A DNA stretch of 64,000 bases from Thermovorax subterraneus (GTDB lineage: Bacteria > Bacillota > Thermosediminibacteria > Thermosediminibacterales > Thermosediminibacteraceae). Every line of letters begins with the position of its first letter. The stretch's first letter is position 1. Location of the stretch: positions 1 through 64,000 of the forward strand of contig JAKIHM010000006.1 of assembly GCA_021608145.1 (NCBI GenBank). The letters run 5' to 3'. The position numbers were made by a program, and so were the translations under genes. Positions 40,906-51,448 of the stretch are shown one piece after another. The notes below the pieces were generated by a model. That model did not search any database, was not told the origin of the DNA, and saw only the letters and a list, made by a program, of their open reading frames with translations.

Positions 40906-43068
40906 TTATATCTTTACAAGAGGAGCGTACTTTAATATGAGGCGTTTTGTCCCTTCCGATGCAAAATTTACCGCTATTTCCGCATCTTCTCCCTTACCGT
41001 AGACGGCGGTTACCACACCTTCACCCCATTTGGAGTGCTTCACCCTGTCGCCGGGGTTTAATTTTAACTCCTTTCGCTTCTCCGTTTCTGATGATTGTTT
41101 TATCGCTGACTTGAAGTGCACCACCGGTTTTGCTTTTTTTATATCATCTTCAGGACCGATTTCCTTTAAAAGCCTTGCCGGTATCTCGTCGATAAATCTT
41201 GACGCCGAATAAAATGAGGTGTTGCCGTAGAGATTTCGCCTCCACGCTCTTGTCAGGTAAAGCCTTTTTTTGGCCCTGGTTATCCCCACATAGCAAAGTC
41301 TTCGCTCTTCCTCCAGCTCATCTTCATCGAACATCGACCTGGAATGCGGGAATATACCCTCATCCATGCCGCTTAAAAAAACCACCGGAAACTCGAGGCC
41401 TTTCGCACTATGGAGCGTCATCAAAACCACCGCATCTTTGTTATCGTCAAGCTCGTCCACATCGGAGACCAGGGCGATTTCGGCGAGGAAGTCCTGGAGG
41501 CTTGCTCCTTTATATTTCCTTTCGAATTCTTCGGCCACACCTACCATTTCTTTCAGGTTTTCTATCCTGCTCTGGGCCTCAGGTGAATTCTCGGCTTCAA
41601 GTTCTTCAATGTATCCCGTTTTTTCAAGAATATAAGCTATCAATTCCGGAATCGAAAGCGAATTTTGTTTTTCTATAAAATCATTAATTAGTCTCGCAAA
41701 ATTCTTAAGTTTTGCAGATACTCTCGATGAAAAATTGTAAGCCTCCTCTTTTATTATGTCATATACGGACCTTTCATTTTCCTCCGCCACCCTTTTCAGT
41801 TCGTAGACTGTAGCCTCGCCTATGCCCCTTCGAGGCACGTTTATAATCCTCAAAAGGCTTACATCATCCGAAGGATTTGCCACAACCCTCAGGTATGCCA
41901 TTATGTCCTTTATTTCTTTCCGCTGGTAAAATTTCAGGCCTCCCACTATCCTGTAGGGGAGTCCCATCTTCACCATCATTTCTTCCAGCACGCGGGATTG
42001 GGCATTGGTTCGGTAGAGCACCGCAAAATCTTTAAAGTTAAATTTCCGCGCGTTGACCAGCTTTTCTATTTCCCGGGCAATGAAGAACGCCTCTTCATGC
42101 TCGTTTTCCAGCGTGACAAGATAAATTTTTTCACCTTTGCCGTTTTCGGTCCAGAGATTCTTCTTTTTCCTGCCCAGGTTGTGGCTTATCACGCTGTTTG
42201 CCGCATCGAGGATGTTTTGGGTCGAGCGGTAATTTTGCTCGAGCCTTATGACGGTAGCATCCGGAAAATCCTCTTCGAAGTCCAGGATATTCCGGATATC
42301 CGCACCTCTGAAGCTGTATATGCTCTGGTCGTCGTCCCCCACAACGCACAGGTTCCTGTGCTTTTCGGCCAGCATCTTTACGAGAACGTATTGCGCTCTA
42401 TTTGTGTCCTGATATTCATCTACCAATATGTGCTTGAACTTCGTCTGGTAATGGTGAAGAACTTCGGGACATTCTCTGAAAAGCTCGACCGTCTTCATTA
42501 TGAGGTCGTCGAAATCCAGGGCGTTCAGCTCCTTCAGTTTTTTCTGATAAAGTTCGTATATCCTCGCCAAAGTCTTTTCCCTTATGTCCTTTGCCCTGTC
42601 GTAGCACTCTTGTGGCGTAAGCAGCTTGTCCTTAGCCCTTCCTATAAAACTCAATACTGCTTGGGGTGAGTATTTTTTGTCGTCAAGCCCCATAGCTTTG
42701 ACGGAATCCCTTGCCACTACCTGCTGGTCCTGGGTGTCGAATATTACAAAGTTCCTACTGTAGCCCAATCTCTCAATGTCTGACCTCAGGATGCGGACGC
42801 AAGCCGAATGGAAGGTGCTGACCAGCATCCCCTTCGCCCAGGGGATAAGTCTTTCGATTCTTTCTTTCATTTCCTCGGCAGCTTTATTTGTAAATGTTAT
42901 GGCCATTATACTGCTCGGGTCTACGCCCATGTGTTCAATCAGGTAAGCGATTCTGTACGTCAGCACCCGGGTCTTGCCGCTTCCCGCACCTGCCAGGACA
43001 AGAAGAGGCCCACCCGGATGTGTTACGGCTTTCCTTTGCTCTTCGTTTAGTTCGGATAAAAAATCCAT
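40906..43068 (-). CDS. pcrA: ATP-dependent DNA helicase PcrA
   Basis: A 720-residue UvrD/Rep-type helicase starting at ATG 43068 after AGGAGG. It shows the Q motif (LNEEQRKAVTHPGGPLLV), Walker A AGAGSGKT, Walker B VDEYQDTN, VVGDDDQSIYSFRGAD (motif III), VMTLHSAKGLEFPVVF and VGITRAKKRL (motif VI). The C-terminal Tudor-like region has PGDRVKHSKWGEGVV. PcrA removes RecA and stalled polymerases from DNA and is essential in Bacillus. It follows yerC after a hairpin, and ligA is next downstream. Confidence 0.96.
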   Translation of the reverse strand: MDFLSELNEEQRKAVTHPGGPLLVLAGAGSGKTRVLTYRIAYLIEHMGVDPSSIMAITFTNKAAEEMKERIERLIPWAKGMLVSTFHSACVRILRSDIERLGYSRNFVIFDTQDQQVVARDSVKAMGLDDKKYSPQAVLSFIGRAKDKLLTPQECYDRAKDIREKTLARIYELYQKKLKELNALDFDDLIMKTVELFRECPEVLHHYQTKFKHILVDEYQDTNRAQYVLVKMLAEKHRNLCVVGDDDQSIYSFRGADIRNILDFEEDFPDATVIRLEQNYRSTQNILDAANSVISHNLGRKKKNLWTENGKGEKIYLVTLENEHEEAFFIAREIEKLVNARKFNFKDFAVLYRTNAQSRVLEEMMVKMGLPYRIVGGLKFYQRKEIKDIMAYLRVVANPSDDVSLLRIINVPRRGIGEATVYELKRVAEENERSVYDIIKEEAYNFSSRVSAKLKNFARLINDFIEKQNSLSIPELIAYILEKTGYIEELEAENSPEAQSRIENLKEMVGVAEEFERKYKGASLQDFLAEIALVSDVDELDDNKDAVVLMTLHSAKGLEFPVVFLSGMDEGIFPHSRSMFDEDELEEERRLCYVGITRAKKRLYLTRAWRRNLYGNTSFYSASRFIDEIPARLLKEIGPEDDIKKAKPVVHFKSAIKQSSETEKRKELKLNPGDRVKHSKWGEGVVTAVYGKGEDAEIAVNFASEGTKRLILKYAPLVKI

Positions 43069-43084
43069 TTGTAACCTCCTACAG

Positions 43085-43113
43085 AAAAGTAGCGTGGGTT
43101 CCACGCTACTTTT
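43085..43113 (-). terminator. Hairpin between yerC and pcrA
   Basis: AAAAGTAGCGTGG and CCACGCTACTTTT make a 13-bp stem with T runs on both strands. It overlaps the end of yerC. It can terminate the yerC transcript just before the pcrA ribosome site. Confidence 0.8.
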
Positions 43114-43414
43114 TTTTCTCATCAAGCTCCTTTAATCTTTCTAAAATCATTTTGTAGCCATCGGCGCCGTAGTTCAAAAAACGCTTGACCCTGCTTATGG
43201 TGGCAGTGCTGGCCCCGGTTTTTTCGGCAATATCGCTGTATGTAAATCCGGCTTCCAGCATCTCGGCCACCTGAAGCCGCTGCGCCATGGCCTTTACTTC
43301 TGCAATGGTGCAAATATCCTCGAAAAAGCGATAGCATTCTTCCTTCGTCTTCAAAAGCGTTATTGCCTCAAAGAGCCTATCAATGGCCGGGTCGGCCAAC
43401 CTCTGGAGTTGCAT
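43106..43414 (-). CDS. yerC: YerC/YecD-family TrpR-like repressor
   Basis: A 102-residue protein of the TrpR-related YerC/YecD family. ICTIAEVKAMAQRLQVAEMLEAGFTYSDIAEKTGASTATISRVKRFLNYG forms the predicted helix-turn-helix at about 36-85. The conserved location next to pcrA is common in Firmicutes. Its target is unknown, and no operator is evident. Start ATG 43414. Confidence 0.85.
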   Translation of the reverse strand: MQLQRLADPAIDRLFEAITLLKTKEECYRFFEDICTIAEVKAMAQRLQVAEMLEAGFTYSDIAEKTGASTATISRVKRFLNYGADGYKMILERLKELDEKKK

Positions 43415-43438
43415 TTTATCACTCCATAATTAAAAAAT

Positions 43439-44833
43439 TTAACTTACGAGTTCTAAAAGAACATTGGTATAAATCCTCAAGTTTTTCAAAAGGTCTTCAA
43501 TCTCGATGTACTCGTCCTTTTCGTGGGCAACTTCTGGTTTCCCCGGAAAACCAGGTCCGAAAGCCACCGCGTTTTTGAACATCCTCGCGTACGTTCCGCC
43601 GCCTATTGAAAAACAGTAGGCCTTTTCTCCGGTAACCTTTTCGTAAGCCGCTTTCAAGCTCCTAACTATAGCGCTATCCTCAGGGACGTAATGGGGCGGA
43701 TTGTCGGATATCTTTTCAACTCGAACTCCCTCGATGAGACTTTCCCTTATTTTCGAAATCACCTCTTCCCCTTTATACTTTATGGGATACCTGATGTTTA
43801 CGACGACCTCGCCTGATTTTTCATCCATCCGGATTACTCCCACATTAAAGGTAAGCGGCCCCGATATATCATCGGAAAAATCGACTCCCAATCCCCTGCC
43901 CGTAGTATCAAGGCCTATTTTCTCGTTCAGGAAAAGAATGAATCGCCGCTGTCCTTCATCATCGATGTCGAGTTCCGAAAGAAAAGTTATGAGCTGCATT
44001 ACCGCGTTTTTCCCCTTATGGGGTATGCTTCCGTGGGCGGAAACGCCGTTAGATTTAATAGCAAATGTACCATCGACCTTTGAAAGCTCCATATCGTACC
44101 CGGTTCTTTCTTTGAATTCTCTGAATCTTTCTTCTATGTATACGGCATCACCTTTTAAAACCGCTTCGGCGTAGTCCGGCACCATGTTGGGTCTGTGGCC
44201 GCCTTTCAAGGAGACGAGCGTTACTCCTCCTTCTTTCGCTTTCTTGTCATTTTCAAAATCGCTCGTCAAAGAAAACGTAAGGATGCCTTTTTCGCCGTTT
44301 ATAATCGGATATTCCGCATCGGGCGAAAAAGCCATGGTGGGCTCTTCGTCGTGTTCTAGGTAATATTTTACACATCTCATTCCGCTTTCTTCGTCGGTGC
44401 CGAATATCACTCTAACCCGCCGATTGAATTTTACTCCCGCATCTTTCAAAGTTTTTAAAGCGTACAGGGCCGTCATGGCAGGCCCTTTGTTGTCAGCCGC
44501 ACCCCTGCCGTAGATTTTTCCATCGTGGATTTCCCCGCCGTAGGGAGGATAGGTCCAGCCTGAGCCTTCCGGCACCACATCCAGGTGAACCAGTATCCCC
44601 ACCATTTCGTCTCCTTCGCCCCACTCGGCCCATCCCACGTAGTTGTCCAGGTTTTTGGTCCTGAAGCCGAAACTGCTTGCAAGGTTTAAAGCATAATCAA
44701 GGGCCTGTGCCACTCCTTCTCCGAAAGGCTTCCCTTCAAGCGGCGGTTCTTCAACGCTCCGTATCCTGATTATTTCGCAAACCGACTTTATCAGGGGTTC
44801 CACATTAAGTTCTATGGCCTTTTCAATCTCCAT
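43439..44833 (-). CDS. pepV: Dipeptidase PepV (M20 family)
   Basis: A 464-residue M20 metallopeptidase of the PepV type. It has VGILVHLDVVPEG with the first Zn His, IYGRGAADNKGP with the bridging Asp, the catalytic Glu in FGTDEESGM, an Asp in FSPDAEYP and the second-Zn His in PEVAHEKDEYI. A large lid domain lies between. PepV cleaves dipeptides, completing intracellular peptide use. Start ATG 44833. A 43-base gap separates it from the upstream PAP2 phosphatase gene. Confidence 0.92.
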   Translation of the reverse strand: MEIEKAIELNVEPLIKSVCEIIRIRSVEEPPLEGKPFGEGVAQALDYALNLASSFGFRTKNLDNYVGWAEWGEGDEMVGILVHLDVVPEGSGWTYPPYGGEIHDGKIYGRGAADNKGPAMTALYALKTLKDAGVKFNRRVRVIFGTDEESGMRCVKYYLEHDEEPTMAFSPDAEYPIINGEKGILTFSLTSDFENDKKAKEGGVTLVSLKGGHRPNMVPDYAEAVLKGDAVYIEERFREFKERTGYDMELSKVDGTFAIKSNGVSAHGSIPHKGKNAVMQLITFLSELDIDDEGQRRFILFLNEKIGLDTTGRGLGVDFSDDISGPLTFNVGVIRMDEKSGEVVVNIRYPIKYKGEEVISKIRESLIEGVRVEKISDNPPHYVPEDSAIVRSLKAAYEKVTGEKAYCFSIGGGTYARMFKNAVAFGPGFPGKPEVAHEKDEYIEIEDLLKNLRIYTNVLLELVS

Positions 44834-44876
44834 AAATAAAACCCCTCCCTTTTTAACGAGCGATAAAAAATTACCT

Positions 44877-45452
44877 TCAGCTTACGATAAGTTTTTTTAT
44901 GGCATGCGTCAATAACGCAAAAGTAGTACCCAGAAAAGCACCGCTGAGCACATCGGAGGGGTAGTGCATTCCGGTGTATATCCTGGAAAATCCCACCAAT
45001 GTGGCCAGCGAATAAATGGCATACCTATATGCAGGAAAATAAAGGGAAAACACCACGGCCAGGCAAAAGCCCGCAACGGTGTGCCCGGAGGGAAAGGAGT
45101 GGTCTTTTAGAAGCTTTCTCCAGAATGTGTTCACGTTGGGCAAAACCATATACGGTCTCTTCCTGTATATGCTCTTTTTAAAAATTTGCACTATTCCCTG
45201 GCTCCCCGTGAGGGCGAAAAAGGCTTCGCTTGCGGCAATCCTGGCTTCCTCTTTGCCAAAGATATAGAGAAAGGCACACAAAAGCACTGAAAATGTGGCA
45301 CCGCCGAGATGGGTTATGCGCGGCATTATCGCATCCAAAGGCCTGCACTTTATCCTTTGATTCAGGTACATAAAAAGATTTTTATCCTTTTGATGCAATC
45401 CCTCAATAATTTTACCCAGGAAACTTCTCAAAAAAGGCGACCCCCTACTCAA
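44877..45452 (-). CDS. PAP2-family phosphatase (undecaprenyl-diphosphatase-like)
   Basis: A 191-residue membrane phosphatase with the PAP2 motifs KKSIYRKRP, PSGHT and SRIYTGMHYPSDVLSG. The catalytic His residues lie in motifs 2 and 3. Membrane segments are predicted around about 50-75, 115-140 and 150-185. Members dephosphorylate undecaprenyl diphosphate or phosphatidic acids at the outer face of the membrane. The start overlaps the end of the Usp-domain gene by eight bases. Confidence 0.88.
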   Translation of the reverse strand: MSRGSPFLRSFLGKIIEGLHQKDKNLFMYLNQRIKCRPLDAIMPRITHLGGATFSVLLCAFLYIFGKEEARIAASEAFFALTGSQGIVQIFKKSIYRKRPYMVLPNVNTFWRKLLKDHSFPSGHTVAGFCLAVVFSLYFPAYRYAIYSLATLVGFSRIYTGMHYPSDVLSGAFLGTTFALLTHAIKKLIVS

Positions 45453-45858
45453 CTATTTCCACAACTATGCCGTTCTTCTCAACGGCTTTTATCAAGGGAT
45501 TGATTACTTCGCCGTTTTTTTGCACATCAAAAGCCGATTGCATGGATTTGCCGACGATTATGTGGGTTATATGATTATTCCTCGCATAATCGGCCAAGGT
45601 CTGATATACCTTTTTCCCTGCCAAGATCGAAACCGTTCCTCCCAGATTTTTTGCCATTTCGAAAAGCTCCAGCAATATTTTGTGCTGCTTTAAATCCTTG
45701 TTCAGATCCTCCGATTTATTTACGTATACTACGCAAAATTCCCCTCCTAGCTCTCTTGCCCTTGCCGCCCCCCTCTTTATCAGCCTTTCGCAGCTCTTCT
45801 GTGGAGTCACGCATACCATTATCCTGTGCTCCACCGAGGGGTCAAAAATAATACCCAT
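45445..45858 (-). CDS. Universal stress protein-like (KdpD C-terminal/Usp-type) domain protein
   Basis: A 137-residue protein from ATG 45858 after AAAGGGG; a TTG two codons upstream is less likely. It has a HRIMVCVTPQKSCERLIKRGAARA start, FCVVYVNKSEDL, and ITHIIVGKSMQS. These belong to the universal-stress-protein fold as found as a domain in KdpD sensors. It lacks the kinase region, so it is a free-standing nucleotide-binding protein of unknown role. It precedes the PAP2 gene. Confidence 0.7.
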   Translation of the reverse strand: MGIIFDPSVEHRIMVCVTPQKSCERLIKRGAARARELGGEFCVVYVNKSEDLNKDLKQHKILLELFEMAKNLGGTVSILAGKKVYQTLADYARNNHITHIIVGKSMQSAFDVQKNGEVINPLIKAVEKNGIVVEIVE

Positions 45859-45943
45859 GGGCAAACCCCTTTCGTTCTGTGTAGTTCTCTTCTATTTCTA
45901 TTATACTATGATTATAAAACTTTCAGCAATAAACACATAAAGT

Positions 45944-48333
45944 CTACTGAGAAATAAAAAAGCCGTCTGCTTTTTCCGCACTTTCTCGCATCGGGGGGAT
46001 GCCATCGCCCATGGGTTTTATCGCTCTTTTTATCACCTCGTCCATAGTCTTCACAAAGACAAAGCAAAGGTCTTCTTTCACGTTTTTAGGCACTTCTTCC
46101 AGGTCTTTTATATTTTCCTCGGGAAGTATCACGGTCTTTATACCCGCGCGGTGGGCTGCCAGCACCTTTTCTTTTATTCCCCCGACAGGCAAGACCCTTC
46201 CCCTTAAGGTTATTTCCCCAGTCATAGCCACAGTCCTGTCCACAGGACGTCCGGAAAGGGCGGAAATTAAGGCACAAGCCATGGTTATTCCTGCAGAAGG
46301 GCCATCTTTCGGTATGGCTCCTTCGGGCACATGAATGTGAACGTCGTACTTTTCGTGGAAATCCTCATCTATCCCCAACTCAGCCGCCTTGGACCTGACG
46401 TAGGTGTATCCCGCGTGGGCCGATTCCTGCATGATATCTCCGAGCTTGCCAGTAAGTATCAGCTTTCCCTTTCCCTTCATGACTGTGGCTTCGACGCTCA
46501 GTATGTCGCCCCCCATTTCCGTCCAGGCAAGGCCGGTCGCCACCCCTACCTGGTCGGTTTCCTCGATGACTCCATAGCGAAACCTGGGAGTCCCCAGAAA
46601 CTTTTCGACCATCTCGACGTCTACATCTACAGACTTTTTTTCCCCTTCTACCACTGACCTGGCGACTTTACGGCATATACTTGCTATTTCCCGCTCTAAG
46701 TTCCTCACGCCGGCTTCTCGCGTATAGTTGCGGATGATGTGTACCAGGGCTTCATCGGAAAACACCAGATTCTCGGCATTTAGACCATGTTCTTCTATCT
46801 GCCGGGGGATTAAATGGAGCTTGGCTATTTGAAGTTTCTCGTGCTCGGTGTACCCCGGAATTGATATGACTTCCATGCGGTCAAGGAGGGGTCTTGGAAT
46901 GTTAAACAGAGTATTGGCAGTAGCTATAAACAATACTTTCGAAAGGTCAAAAGGAATTTCTATGTAGTGGTCGGAAAAGCTGTGATTTTGCTCGGGGTCA
47001 AGCACTTCCAGCAAAGCGGCGGTCGGGTCTCCTCGAAAGTCAGAGCTCATCTTATCGACTTCATCGAGCAGGAACACGGGGTTTTTGGTGCCCGCTTGCC
47101 TTATCCCTTGAATTATCCTGCCGGGAAGCGCTCCAACATACGTTCTCCTGTGCCCGCGGATCTCAGCTTCATCCCTAACCCCCCCCCAAGTGACACCCTT
47201 ACGAACTTCCTTCCCATGGCCTTCGCTATGGACCTGGCCAAGGATGTCTTGCCCACTCCCGGAGGACCCACAAGGCAAAGTATAGGCGATTTCATGGCTC
47301 CCGCGAGCTTTCTTACCGCAAGAAATTCCAGAATTCGCTCCTTCACCTTTTCAAGTCCATAGTGCCCCTCGTCCAAAACTTTTTGCGCCGATTTGACATC
47401 CAAGACATCCTCTGTAAAGTTGTTCCAGGGAAGGGCGACAATCCAGTCCAGATAATTTCTTATGACCGCCACCTCAGCCGACACCGGGGGAGTCCTCTCA
47501 AGTCTTTCCACTTCCTTCAATACCTTTTGCTCAAGCTCATCCGGAAGATTTAAGGCCTTTATCTTTTTTCGATACTCGTTGGCTTCCTGCGTCTTTTCGT
47601 CCTGTTCCCCTAGTTCCTGCTGTATGGCTTTTATCTGTTCTCTGAGGTAAAATTCTTTCTGAGATTTTTCCAGCTGTTTTTTCACCCGGTTATTAATCTT
47701 TTTTTCCAGCTCAAGAATTTCTATTTCTCTTGTGAGAATCTCGAAGAGGATTCTGAGCCTTTCTTTTACATCTACTGTCTCTAATATCTTTTGCTTGTCT
47801 TCGATTTTCAGATTGAGGTGAGATGCCACGGCATCGGCAAAACGGCCGGGATTTTTTATATTACCTATCGAAATCAAGGCCTCCGGACTCACCTTATGGT
47901 TTAATTCGACATAATTTTCAAAAAGGTTCATCGTGCTTCGCATGAGGGCTTCTTCTTCGGGGCCAATTTCCATATCGTGTTCGAATATTTCGGTAACCCT
48001 TACTTTGAAAAAGGGTTCTGTCTTTATATATTCTTCTATCAGGGCCCGGTTGAGTCCCTCCACCATCACCCTTATAGTATCGCCTGGCATTTTTAAAAGC
48101 TGCTTTATCTTGGCCACCGTCCCTGTCGCATATATGTCTTCCGGCACGGGGAAGTCTACCCTTGCATCTTTCTGGGCAACAAGAAGAATTTTTTCGTCGG
48201 CCACCATAGCTTCTTCCAGGGCTTCGATGGACTTGTCCCTGCCAACGTCGAAATGAAGTATCATTTTCGGGAAAACTAGAAGGCCTCTAAGGGGCAGAAG
48301 CGGCAAGATTCTTATGTTCTTTTCCCTTTTCAC
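45944..48333 (-). pseudogene. lon: ATP-dependent protease Lon, frameshifted at a run of nine G
   Basis: An almost complete Lon gene in two frames: 48333-47113 and 47278-45944. The first has the N-terminal LAN domain (ILPLLPLRGLLVFP), helical bundle and Walker A GPPGVGKT. The second resumes at [19 protein letters not shown], with Walker [11 protein letters not shown] and the catalytic Ser in KDGPSAGIT and Lys in [13 protein letters not shown]. At 47179-47187 the minus strand has nine G, whereas the conserved [10 protein letters not shown] needs seven. Removing two G, or adding one, restores a protein of about 795 residues. All domains are otherwise intact, so this is either a very recent mutation, a sequencing slip, or recoding. 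LonB follows upstream. Confidence 0.9.
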
Positions 48334-48404
48334 AAAATTTCCCCCTGCATATTTTCACATAATTGGATTATATTCCTCCTAACTTTTTATTCGATAAAAT
48401 CTTT

Positions 48405-50066
48405 TTAATTCCTTCCGAACGCAAAGGCCATTTTTTTGTCATTCTTCGGCTCTTCTTCTGAATTCACCAGGGCATATTCTATCACTTCTTCTATCCTGTC
48501 CACGGCTAAAATCCTCATATCCCAAGTTTTAAAAAGGTCCTGCCAATTTTCCCTGGGTATTATTACAGTCGTCGCACCAGCCCTCTTTGCAGCTTCTATT
48601 TTCGCCACGATTCCACCTACCGGCTTTACATAACCCCGGATGGACAGCTCTCCTGTCATAGCCACTAAATTATTCACTGGAATATTGGTTATGGCTGAGT
48701 ATATAGCCGTGGCTACCGTAATTCCAGCCGACGGCCCGTCTATGGGAGTACCTCCCGGAAAGTTGATGTGTATGTCGAAATCTTCCGGCCTCAATCCGAG
48801 ATACTTTTTAAGTACAGTCAGACAGTTATCCACGGCTCCTCTTGCGGTAGCCTTTCGCCTCAGCTTGTGCGTTTCTCCTCCCATTTCCTCTTCTTCCATA
48901 ATTCCCGTTACAGTGAGCTTGCCCTTCCCTTTCTCCACGGGTATTGCTATGGCTTCTATTTCCATCAGAGTACCCATGTTGGGACCGTAAACGGCAAGGC
49001 CGTTAGCACATCCTACCTGTGGACAGGAGTGCACCCGCTTTTCCGGACGCGGCGAATACTGGCCGCTGTTTACCACCCACTCCACATCCTTGGCCTCTAT
49101 CTTTTTTCTTTTTTCTATCTGTGCGAGCCCCGCTGCCATTTGCAGTATATTGACGGCTTCCCGCCCGTTAGTGGCGTATTTTTTAATCGTCTCTACAGCC
49201 CTTTCTTCGATATCGAAGGAAATTTTGTAAGCCGCATTTCTTGCAATCTTCCCGATATCTTCCGGGCTGAGGGGCTTAAAAAAAATCTCCACGCAGCGGG
49301 AACGAATTGCCGGTGGGATCTCCTGAGGCGTTCTGGTGGTAGCACCTATCAGCCTGAAGTCAGCTGGAAGACCCTTTTGGAAAATTTCATGAATGTAAAG
49401 AGGTATGTTGGGGTCTTCGCTGTTGTAGTAGGCACTCTCCAAAAAGACCTTTCTATCTTCCAACACCTTTAAAAGTTTATTCATCTGCACCGGATGTAAT
49501 TCCCCTATTTCATCTATAAAAAGCACCCCGCCGTGAGCTTTGGTCACCGCTCCGGGCTTGGGTTGCGGTATTCCCGCTATACCCAAAGGACCAGCTCCCT
49601 GGTATATCGGGTCGTGCACCGAACCGATGAGCGGGTCTGCTATGCCTCTTTCATCAAACCTTGCTATGGTAGCGTCAACTTCTACGAATTTCGCATCTGG
49701 CCCGAAAGGGGAACCTGGCGTCCTTTTAGCTTCTTCCAGAACCAAACGAGCCGCCGCGGTCTTCCCTATGCCCGGAGGGCCGTAAATTATAACGTGCTGG
49801 GGATTAGGTCCACATAGTGCCGCCCGCAAAGCTTTAATTCCTTCTTCCTGACCAATTATATCCTCGAACTTAGTGGGGCGCGTCTTCTCCGTCAGCGGCT
49901 CGGTAAGGGATATCTCTCTCATTTTCCTCAATTTTTCCAATTCCTTTTTCGACTCCCGGTCTACCACAATCCTGCTTCCCTGCTGGTTTTTCATCATATT
50001 TATGAAGTAAAGCCCTACTAATATGGCCAAGGCTATCTGAATAAAACTCAAAATATTTACCGTCAC
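48405..50066 (-). CDS. lonB: ATP-dependent protease LonB (sporulation type)
   Basis: A 553-residue LonB from GTG 50066. It has an N-terminal membrane anchor (FIQIALAILVGLYFINM), Walker A YGPPGIGKTAAAR, Walker B GGVLFIDEIGELH and a C-terminal protease domain. The Ser is in [16 protein letters not shown] and the Lys lies in GIVAKIEAAKRAGATTV. In Bacillus, LonB is made in the forespore. The gene lies between clpX and lon as in many Firmicutes. Protein length and motifs are complete. Confidence 0.92.
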   Translation of the reverse strand: MTVNILSFIQIALAILVGLYFINMMKNQQGSRIVVDRESKKELEKLRKMREISLTEPLTEKTRPTKFEDIIGQEEGIKALRAALCGPNPQHVIIYGPPGIGKTAAARLVLEEAKRTPGSPFGPDAKFVEVDATIARFDERGIADPLIGSVHDPIYQGAGPLGIAGIPQPKPGAVTKAHGGVLFIDEIGELHPVQMNKLLKVLEDRKVFLESAYYNSEDPNIPLYIHEIFQKGLPADFRLIGATTRTPQEIPPAIRSRCVEIFFKPLSPEDIGKIARNAAYKISFDIEERAVETIKKYATNGREAVNILQMAAGLAQIEKRKKIEAKDVEWVVNSGQYSPRPEKRVHSCPQVGCANGLAVYGPNMGTLMEIEAIAIPVEKGKGKLTVTGIMEEEEMGGETHKLRRKATARGAVDNCLTVLKKYLGLRPEDFDIHINFPGGTPIDGPSAGITVATAIYSAITNIPVNNLVAMTGELSIRGYVKPVGGIVAKIEAAKRAGATTVIIPRENWQDLFKTWDMRILAVDRIEEVIEYALVNSEEEPKNDKKMAFAFGRN

Positions 50067-50143
50067 GTTCTAAATGTCCCCCCTTTCCAGATTCGGCTTT
50101 TTATATTATTACCCCAAGCCCTCAATTTATCCTGGAAAGGGTA

Positions 50144-50178
50144 GTAAAAAAGTGCAGCGTTTTGCTGCACTTTTTTAC
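50144..50178 (-). terminator. Terminator after clpX
   Basis: GTAAAAAAGTGCAGC and GCTGCACTTTTTTAC make a 15-bp stem with an internal T run on the minus strand, starting one base after the clpX stop. Confidence 0.85.
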
Positions 50179-51444
50179 TTAAGCCGTCACTTCTTTTTTC
50201 TTCGTCTTTTTCCTGTCGGAAGTTACGATAATCGGCTCTTCCCGCTTCAACACCACATCTTTGGTTATTACGCACTTCACGATGTCGTTTCTCGAAGGTA
50301 TCTCGTACATTACGTCCATCATCACTTCTTCCAGTATCGCCCTTAAGCCCCTAGCTCCGGTCTTTCGCCGCAAAGCTTCTTGCGCGATAACCTGCAAAGC
50401 CTCATCGGTAAATTCAAGTTGAACATTGTCCATTTCAAACAATTTCTGATATTGTTTTACAAGTGCGTTTTTCGGCTCTTTCAAAATCCTTATGAGCGCC
50501 TGTTCATCAAGAGCATCCAATGTCACAATGATAGGTACCCTTCCCACAAATTCCGGTATCATTCCAAATTTCAAAAGGTCTTCCGGCATTATTTGCCTCA
50601 AAAGTTCACCCACGTTTTTTTCCTCTTTGCTTCGGATTTCCGCGCCAAAGCCTATGGATTTTTTTCCGATGCGGTTGGCTATAATTTTTTCTATTCCTTC
50701 GAAGGCGCCTCCGCAGATGAACAGGATGTTGGTTGTATCTATCTGGATAAATTCCTGGTGCGGGTGCTTGCGTCCCCCCTGAGGCGGCACGCTGGCTATG
50801 GTCCCTTCTAGGATTTTCAAAAGCGCCTGCTGCACTCCTTCTCCGGATACGTCTCTGGTTATCGATGGATTTTCGGATTTTCTTGCAATCTTGTCTATTT
50901 CGTCGATGTACACTATGCCTTTTTCAGCCTTTTCCACATCGTAATCGGCAGCCTGAATCAATTTCAACAGTATATTTTCCACGTCTTCACCTACGTAACC
51001 GGCCTCCGTCAAGGAGGTAGCATCAGCAATAGCAAAAGGCACATTTAAAATTTTTGCAAGAGTCTGGGCCAGCAGGGTCTTGCCGCTACCCGTCGGCCCC
51101 AGCATTATTATGTTGCTCTTTTGGAGTTCCACATCATCGGATTTTACATTGGAATTTATGCGTTTATAGTGGTTGTACACCGCAACCGAAAGTATCTTTT
51201 TAGCCTGCTCTTGACCTATGACGTATTGATCCAAAATTTCCTTTATTTCTCTAGGCTTTGGTATATCGCTAAAATCCATTTCTGCCTCTTCGCTGAATTC
51301 TTCCTCTATTATCTCGTTGCAAAGCTCTATGCACTCGTCGCAGATATAAACACCGGGGCCTGCAACCAGCTTTCTCACCTGGTCCTGGGTTTTGCCGCAG
51401 AAGGAGCATTTCAGCTGGCCTTTTTCGTCGTTGAATTTAAACAT
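50179..51444 (-). CDS. clpX: ATP-dependent Clp protease ATP-binding subunit ClpX
   Basis: A 421-residue ClpX. It has the N-terminal Zn finger [30 protein letters not shown] (10-39), Walker [16 protein letters not shown], Walker [13 protein letters not shown], and IGF loop region KSIGFGAEI (about 255) for ClpP docking. Arg finger sequence [11 protein letters not shown] follows. It unfolds ssrA-tagged and other substrates for ClpP. It lies just downstream of clpP and upstream of lonB. Confidence 0.96.
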   Translation of the reverse strand: MFKFNDEKGQLKCSFCGKTQDQVRKLVAGPGVYICDECIELCNEIIEEEFSEEAEMDFSDIPKPREIKEILDQYVIGQEQAKKILSVAVYNHYKRINSNVKSDDVELQKSNIIMLGPTGSGKTLLAQTLAKILNVPFAIADATSLTEAGYVGEDVENILLKLIQAADYDVEKAEKGIVYIDEIDKIARKSENPSITRDVSGEGVQQALLKILEGTIASVPPQGGRKHPHQEFIQIDTTNILFICGGAFEGIEKIIANRIGKKSIGFGAEIRSKEEKNVGELLRQIMPEDLLKFGMIPEFVGRVPIIVTLDALDEQALIRILKEPKNALVKQYQKLFEMDNVQLEFTDEALQVIAQEALRRKTGARGLRAILEEVMMDVMYEIPSRNDIVKCVITKDVVLKREEPIIVTSDRKKTKKKEVTA

Positions 51445-51448
51445 GATA

